DNA from: an uncultured Verrucomicrobiota bacterium
GTDB taxonomy: Bacteria > Verrucomicrobiota > Kiritimatiellia > CAIQIC01 > Lenti-01
Assembly (NCBI GenBank): GCA_938003985.1
Contig: CALKWZ010000033.1
Coordinates: 1 to 17,767, forward strand
DNA: 17,767 nucleotides
Direction of reading: 5' to 3'
Positions 14,892 through 17,767 of the stretch are shown in pieces. A model generated the notes under the pieces. The model was not told the origin of the DNA. It saw nothing but the letters and a program-made list of their open reading frames with translations, and made no database searches. The position numbers and the translations under genes are program-made. The stretch's first letter is position 1. Every line of letters starts with the position of its first letter.

Positions 14892-15596
14892 CTAAGGCAA
14901 CCGCAAAGCGGGGCCGGACAGCAAATGGCCCAGCAGGTCGGCCAGCAGGCGGTGGAGCGCGGCGTAGCGCTCCGGGGCCTCCGCCAGGATTTCCGCTTCG
15001 GCCTGGACGAACGGACCGGGCACCCGTTCCGCGCGGGCGTGTTCGACGAGCGCGCGGGCGGTGGCGGACGTGGTTTCGAGATGGAATTGCAGGCCAATGG
15101 CGGAGCCGATCTGGAAGGCCTGGTTTTCGCAGGCGCGGCTACGGGCCAGCTGAACCGCCCCGGACGGCAGATCGAAGGTCTCCCCGTGCCAATGGAAGAC
15201 TTCGGCGGTCGCGGGGAAGCGGAAGACGGCCGGGTCGCGGACCGGAAGGCCTTCGACGGGGAACCAGCCGATTTCCTTGCCGCGGTTGGGAAACACGCGG
15301 GCGCCCAGGGCGCTGGCGAGCAGTTGCGCGCCGAGGCAGACGCCGAGGTACGGCTTGCCCGCCGCGACGTGGCGGCGGATGAAATCCTTTTCCGGTGCGA
15401 GCCACGGGAACGTGGCTTCGTCGTTGACGCTCATCGGGCCGCCCATGGCGACGAGGAAATCGACGTCGGCGGGGGTCGGTAGCGGATCGTTTGCGAAGAA
15501 GCGGGTGGTGGCGACATCGAAATTCCGCCTGCGGAAAGCGGATTCGAGCGCGCCGAGGCCTTCGAAGGGCACGTGCTGGAAAACGTGGACGCGCAC
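14892..15596 (-). CDS. Class I glutamine amidotransferase-like protein
   Basis: A 234-residue protein with a complete class I GATase fold. The nucleophile is Cys87 in YLGVCLGAQLLA, the oxyanion region is AMGGPMSVND, and His172 and Glu174 in LQFHLE complete the triad. Family members release ammonia from glutamine; free-standing ones of this length (GuaA/YfeJ-like) include gamma-glutamyl hydrolases and ligase subunits of unknown substrate. A synthetase partner is not adjacent, so the substrate is open. The start is a GTG at 15596, because the conserved MRVHVFQHVPFEG begins there and the preceding TfoX-type gene stops six bases before it. Its position downstream of trpA invites comparison with TrpG, but the sequence pattern and the lack of trpE make that unlikely. 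Confidence 0.85.
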   Translation of the reverse strand: MRVHVFQHVPFEGLGALESAFRRRNFDVATTRFFANDPLPTPADVDFLVAMGGPMSVNDEATFPWLAPEKDFIRRHVAAGKPYLGVCLGAQLLASALGARVFPNRGKEIGWFPVEGLPVRDPAVFRFPATAEVFHWHGETFDLPSGAVQLARSRACENQAFQIGSAIGLQFHLETTSATARALVEHARAERVPGPFVQAEAEILAEAPERYAALHRLLADLLGHLLSGPALRLP

Positions 15597-15602
15597 GGAC
15601 GG

Positions 15603-15893
15603 TCAGGCTTCTGCAAGCCGTCGGCAATACTCCGTCCAAAGACGTTCGCGCGCGGCGGCGGGCAGGGCATGTCCGCGGACGCCGCGGATCGCGCCTTCGA
15701 GGCCCGCGAGCATGCTGCGGCAAGGCGGATCGTCGGGCCGCACGGCGCCGATGCGCAGGGCGGCGGCGACGGCCCCGCAGCGCCGCAGTTCGCCGGGCGT
15801 GCGGATGCCGGCTTCCGCCAGGAGCCGCGCGACGGTCGGGCCGACGTTCGGCAGATCTTCCAAACGCGGAACCTGTTTGCGGCTCGATTTCAT
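15603..15893 (-). CDS. Small TfoX C-terminal-domain (helix-hairpin-helix) protein
   Basis: A 96-residue protein that is nearly all one domain. LEDLPNVGPTVARLLAEAGIRTPGEL (11-36) is a helix-hairpin-helix of the type in the TfoX C-terminal domain, followed by LRRCGAVAAALRIGA and MLAGLEGAIRGV, which fit the same domain. Full-length TfoX regulates competence; free-standing copies of this domain are common and mostly without known function. No TfoX N-terminal domain is present. The start ATG overlaps the trpA stop (ATGA), so it is translationally coupled to trpA, an unexpected partner. Nucleic-acid binding is inferred from the fold only. Confidence 0.8.
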   Translation of the reverse strand: MKSSRKQVPRLEDLPNVGPTVARLLAEAGIRTPGELRRCGAVAAALRIGAVRPDDPPCRSMLAGLEGAIRGVRGHALPAAARERLWTEYCRRLAEA

Positions 15894-16690
15894 TTCGCGT
15901 CGAGGCCTTGGCGCAGATCGCGGATTTTTTCGGCCATGCGCGCGGGGAGGTCGGGGGCGGTTGGGGCACTGCCGATGACGTTGACGAGAGTGGAGCCGAC
16001 GATGACGCCGTCGGCCATGGGCGCGAGTTTCTGCGCATCGGCGCCGTTGCGGATGCCGAAACCGAGGCAGACGGGCAGCGGACTGACGGTTTTGACTTCG
16101 GCGGCGTGTTTGCGAATGGCTTCGTAGTCCAAGCCGCCTTCGCCGGTGGTGCCGGCCTTGGTGACGAGATAGAGAAAGCCGCCGGTTTCCTGCGCGATCT
16201 TTTGCACGCGGTCGGGCCGCGTGGTGGGGGCGACGAGGAAAACGATCTGGATATCGGTACCTTTCAAAGCGGCGCGCAGCGGGCCGGCTTCCTCGGGCGG
16301 CAGATCCACGACGAGCAGGCCATCGACGCCCGCGGCATGGGCGGCCTTGGCGAGGCGGTCGAGACCGTACTTGAAGAGGGGGTTGTAGTAGCCGAAGAGC
16401 AGGATCGGAATTTCGGACTCGCGGCGCAGGCGCGCGGCGAATTCCAAGGTTTTTGTCAGCGTCATGCCGGCCTTGAGGGCGCGTTGCGAAGCCTCCTGGA
16501 TGACGGGGCCGTCGGCCGTGGGGTCGGAGAAGGGCACGCCGAGCTCGAGGACGTCGATCCCGGCGCCGCAGGCGGCGCGCAGGATCTCGAAACTCGTCTC
16601 CGGATTCGGGTCGCCGGCGGTGAGATAGCCGACGAGGGCTTTGCGGTTTTCTTTGGCGAGGCGCTGAAAGGCGGAAGTGATTCGGTTCAT
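15890..16690 (-). CDS. trpA: Tryptophan synthase alpha subunit
   Basis: The product has 266 residues (E. coli 268). TrpA cleaves indole-3-glycerol phosphate to indole and glyceraldehyde 3-phosphate and passes indole to TrpB through an internal tunnel, in the cytoplasm. The catalytic residues are in their usual positions: Glu49 in DVLELGVPFSDP and Asp60 in TADGPVIQ. Other family marks are GYLTAGDPNPE, LLFGYYNPLFKYG, VDGLLVVDLPPEE, FLYLVTKAGTTGE and GFGIRNGADA. The ATG at 16690 is the family start (MNRITSAF). A longer frame starting at a GTG at 16735 only translates the neighbouring repeat. No convincing Shine-Dalgarno precedes 16690, which suggests that the repeat between trpB and trpA has altered the translation signal. 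The stop overlaps the next gene by four bases. Confidence 0.97.
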   Translation of the reverse strand: MNRITSAFQRLAKENRKALVGYLTAGDPNPETSFEILRAACGAGIDVLELGVPFSDPTADGPVIQEASQRALKAGMTLTKTLEFAARLRRESEIPILLFGYYNPLFKYGLDRLAKAAHAAGVDGLLVVDLPPEEAGPLRAALKGTDIQIVFLVAPTTRPDRVQKIAQETGGFLYLVTKAGTTGEGGLDYEAIRKHAAEVKTVSPLPVCLGFGIRNGADAQKLAPMADGVIVGSTLVNVIGSAPTAPDLPARMAEKIRDLRQGLDAK

Positions 16691-16711
16691 AATTTTGAAA
16701 AAGACATTTTC

Positions 16712-16784
16712 ACCACAGAGAACACAGAGGGACACGGAGACGAATCTTGTTTCATCCTCTGTGATTCTCTGTGCTCTCTGCGGT
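16712..16784. repeat. Imperfect inverted repeat of the ACAGAG type between trpB and trpA
   Basis: Arms at 16712-16739 and 16757-16784 match at 22 of 28 positions when one is reverse-complemented, around a 17-base loop. Both arms are built from ACAGAG-type units (CCACAGAG, AACACAGAG, GGACACGGAG on one side, CTCTGTG repeats on the other). The composition differs from the surrounding genes, and short ORFs reading through it give characteristic Cys/Leu-rich or Arg/Gln-rich nonsense. Palindromes of this kind occur dispersed in many bacterial genomes, so this is probably a mobile, REP-like or MITE-like element. It fills most of the 111 bp between trpB and trpA. Confidence 0.8.
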
Positions 16785-16801
16785 TCGCATGGCTGTTGGG
16801 A

Positions 16802-17767
16802 TTATGGCGCACCGTGCTCCTTCATCCAGCGGGTGACGTGGTCGAGATCCTTGTCGCCGCGGCCGGAGAGGTTGACGAGGACGTTCTGCGCCGCGGGGCG
16901 CTTCTGCGCCTCGCGAATGGCGGCGGCGAGCGCATGCGAGCTTTCGAGGGCGGGAATGATGCCTTCGTACTTGCACAGGGCCTGGAACGCCGCGACGGCT
17001 TCCCGGTCGGTGACGCCTTCGTAGCGGACGCGCTTCAGGTCGTGGAGCAGGGCGTGTTCGGGGCCGACGCCGGGATAGTCGAGGCCGGCGGAAATGGACC
17101 AGGCCTCGTGGATCTGGCCTTCGTCGCTTTGGAGCAGGTAGGTCAGGGCCCCGTGGAGTTCGCCGGGCGAACCGCCGCAGAGCGAGGCCGCGTGGCGCGG
17201 CGTGTCGAGGCCGTCGCCGGCGGCTTCGGCGCCGATCATTTCGCACGGATCGTCGAGGAACGGATAGAACAGGCCCATGGCGTTCGAGCCGCCGCCGACG
17301 CAGGCGACGAGGAGATCGGGGAGCTTTCCGCACTTCTCGAGGAACTGCGCGCGGGCTTCGTCGCCGATGACGCGCTGGAAGTCGCGGACCATTTCGGGAT
17401 AGGGGTGCGGGCCGGAGACGGTGCCGATGACGTAGAACGTGTCCGCGCTGGCGCCGGACCAGTAGCGCAGGGCCTCGTTCATGGCGTCCTTGAGCGTGGA
17501 GGTGCCGGACGTGACGGGGACGACCTGTGCGCCGAGGAGTTCCATGCGGCGGACGTTGGGGGCCTGGCGCCGGATGTCCTCGGCGCCCATGAACACCTTG
17601 CAGTCGAAGCCGAAGCGGGCGGCGATGGTCGCGGTGGCGACGCCGTGCTGGCCGGCGCCGGTTTCGGCGATGACGCGTTTCTTGCCCATGCGGCGGGCGA
17701 GGAGGCCTTGGCCGACGACGTTGTTGATCTTGTGCGCGCCGGTGTGGGTGCAGTCCTCGCGCTTGAG
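16802..17767 (-). CDS. trpB: Tryptophan synthase beta subunit (N-terminal part outside window)
   Basis: This covers 321 residues of the C-terminal part; the frame runs off the window end, and about 80 N-terminal residues are missing compared with the roughly 400-residue family. TrpB condenses indole with serine, using pyridoxal phosphate, to give tryptophan, in complex with TrpA. The first visible residues include KREDCTHTGAHKINN, where the Lys of HKINN (13th visible residue) forms the Schiff base. ETGAGQHGVATA, VACVGGGSNAMG (phosphate-binding loop) and VNLSGRGDKDLD follow in the expected order. The ATG at 17689 is internal. It is upstream of trpA in the same orientation, 111 bp away, with an inverted repeat between them, so co-transcription is likely but tight translational coupling is not. 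Confidence 0.97.
   Translation of the reverse strand, partial: LKREDCTHTGAHKINNVVGQGLLARRMGKKRVIAETGAGQHGVATATIAARFGFDCKVFMGAEDIRRQAPNVRRMELLGAQVVPVTSGTSTLKDAMNEALRYWSGASADTFYVIGTVSGPHPYPEMVRDFQRVIGDEARAQFLEKCGKLPDLLVACVGGGSNAMGLFYPFLDDPCEMIGAEAAGDGLDTPRHAASLCGGSPGELHGALTYLLQSDEGQIHEAWSISAGLDYPGVGPEHALLHDLKRVRYEGVTDREAVAAFQALCKYEGIIPALESSHALAAAIREAQKRPAAQNVLVNLSGRGDKDLDHVTRWMKEHGAP

Noticed and set aside
14892..15596. The amidotransferase as TrpG of the trp operon
   Set aside because: It lies downstream of trpA and a TfoX-type gene, no trpE is present, and the residues around the triad fit the GuaA/YfeJ-like free-standing type better.
16691..16735. Fifteen-codon longer TrpA starting at a GTG at 16735
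   Set aside because: The extra residues (SLCVLCGENVFF) are the translation of the ACAGAG repeat and are not part of the family.

Overview
The window is about 17.8 kb of GC-rich bacterial chromosome, densely coding, with no rRNA, tRNA, CRISPR array or insertion sequence that I can see. The organism has an outer membrane, because it encodes LpxA (lipid A synthesis) and an L,D-transpeptidase lipoprotein. It also secretes large multidomain proteins built from FN3, Ig-like and lamin-tail modules with acidic Ca-binding-type repeats and a C-terminal module of the form YRLEY.T.L. That style is typical of the PVC group (Verrucomicrobiota, Kiritimatiellota or Lentisphaerota); Kiritimatiellota is my best guess, from style only.

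Layout. (1) 1-5639, plus strand: the 3' end of a large secreted adhesin-like protein, a strong terminator, then a complete 1339-residue secreted subtilase of the KP-43 type and a second strong terminator. (2) 5750-7507, plus strand: a YejA/OppA-like peptide-binding protein whose ribosome binding site lies in a hairpin. (3) 7511-7593: three near-identical AT-rich palindromes 31-32 bp apart, between convergent genes. (4) 7584-11328, minus strand: a tight operon lpxA - RlmI-like SAM methyltransferase - thiL - Rsm22/METTL17-like protein. (5) 11473-13808, plus strand, divergent from lpxA: a CBM20-esterase fusion translationally coupled (ATGA) to a secreted protein of an uncharacterised family. (6) 13819-17767, minus strand: trpB (5' end outside the window) - a palindromic ACAGAG-type repeat - trpA - a TfoX C-terminal-domain protein - a class I glutamine amidotransferase - an L,D-transpeptidase lipoprotein.

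How the genes work together. The secreted proteins and the peptide-binding protein would fit a polymer-degrading lifestyle in which extracellular protein is cut and peptides are imported; this is inference from adjacency. The lpxA operon mixes envelope synthesis, thiamine diphosphate synthesis and two probable RNA/ribosome-associated methyltransferase-fold proteins. The trp genes make the two subunits of tryptophan synthase.

The points most worth a second look are: the three-palindrome array; the insertion of two unrelated domains at the same loop of an FN3 fold in two neighbouring secreted proteins; a C-terminal module shared by three secreted proteins; the repeat that splits trpB from trpA; and the hairpin covering the ribosome binding site of the peptide-binding protein. 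I found no defence system, secondary-metabolite cluster or other clearly new multi-gene machine.
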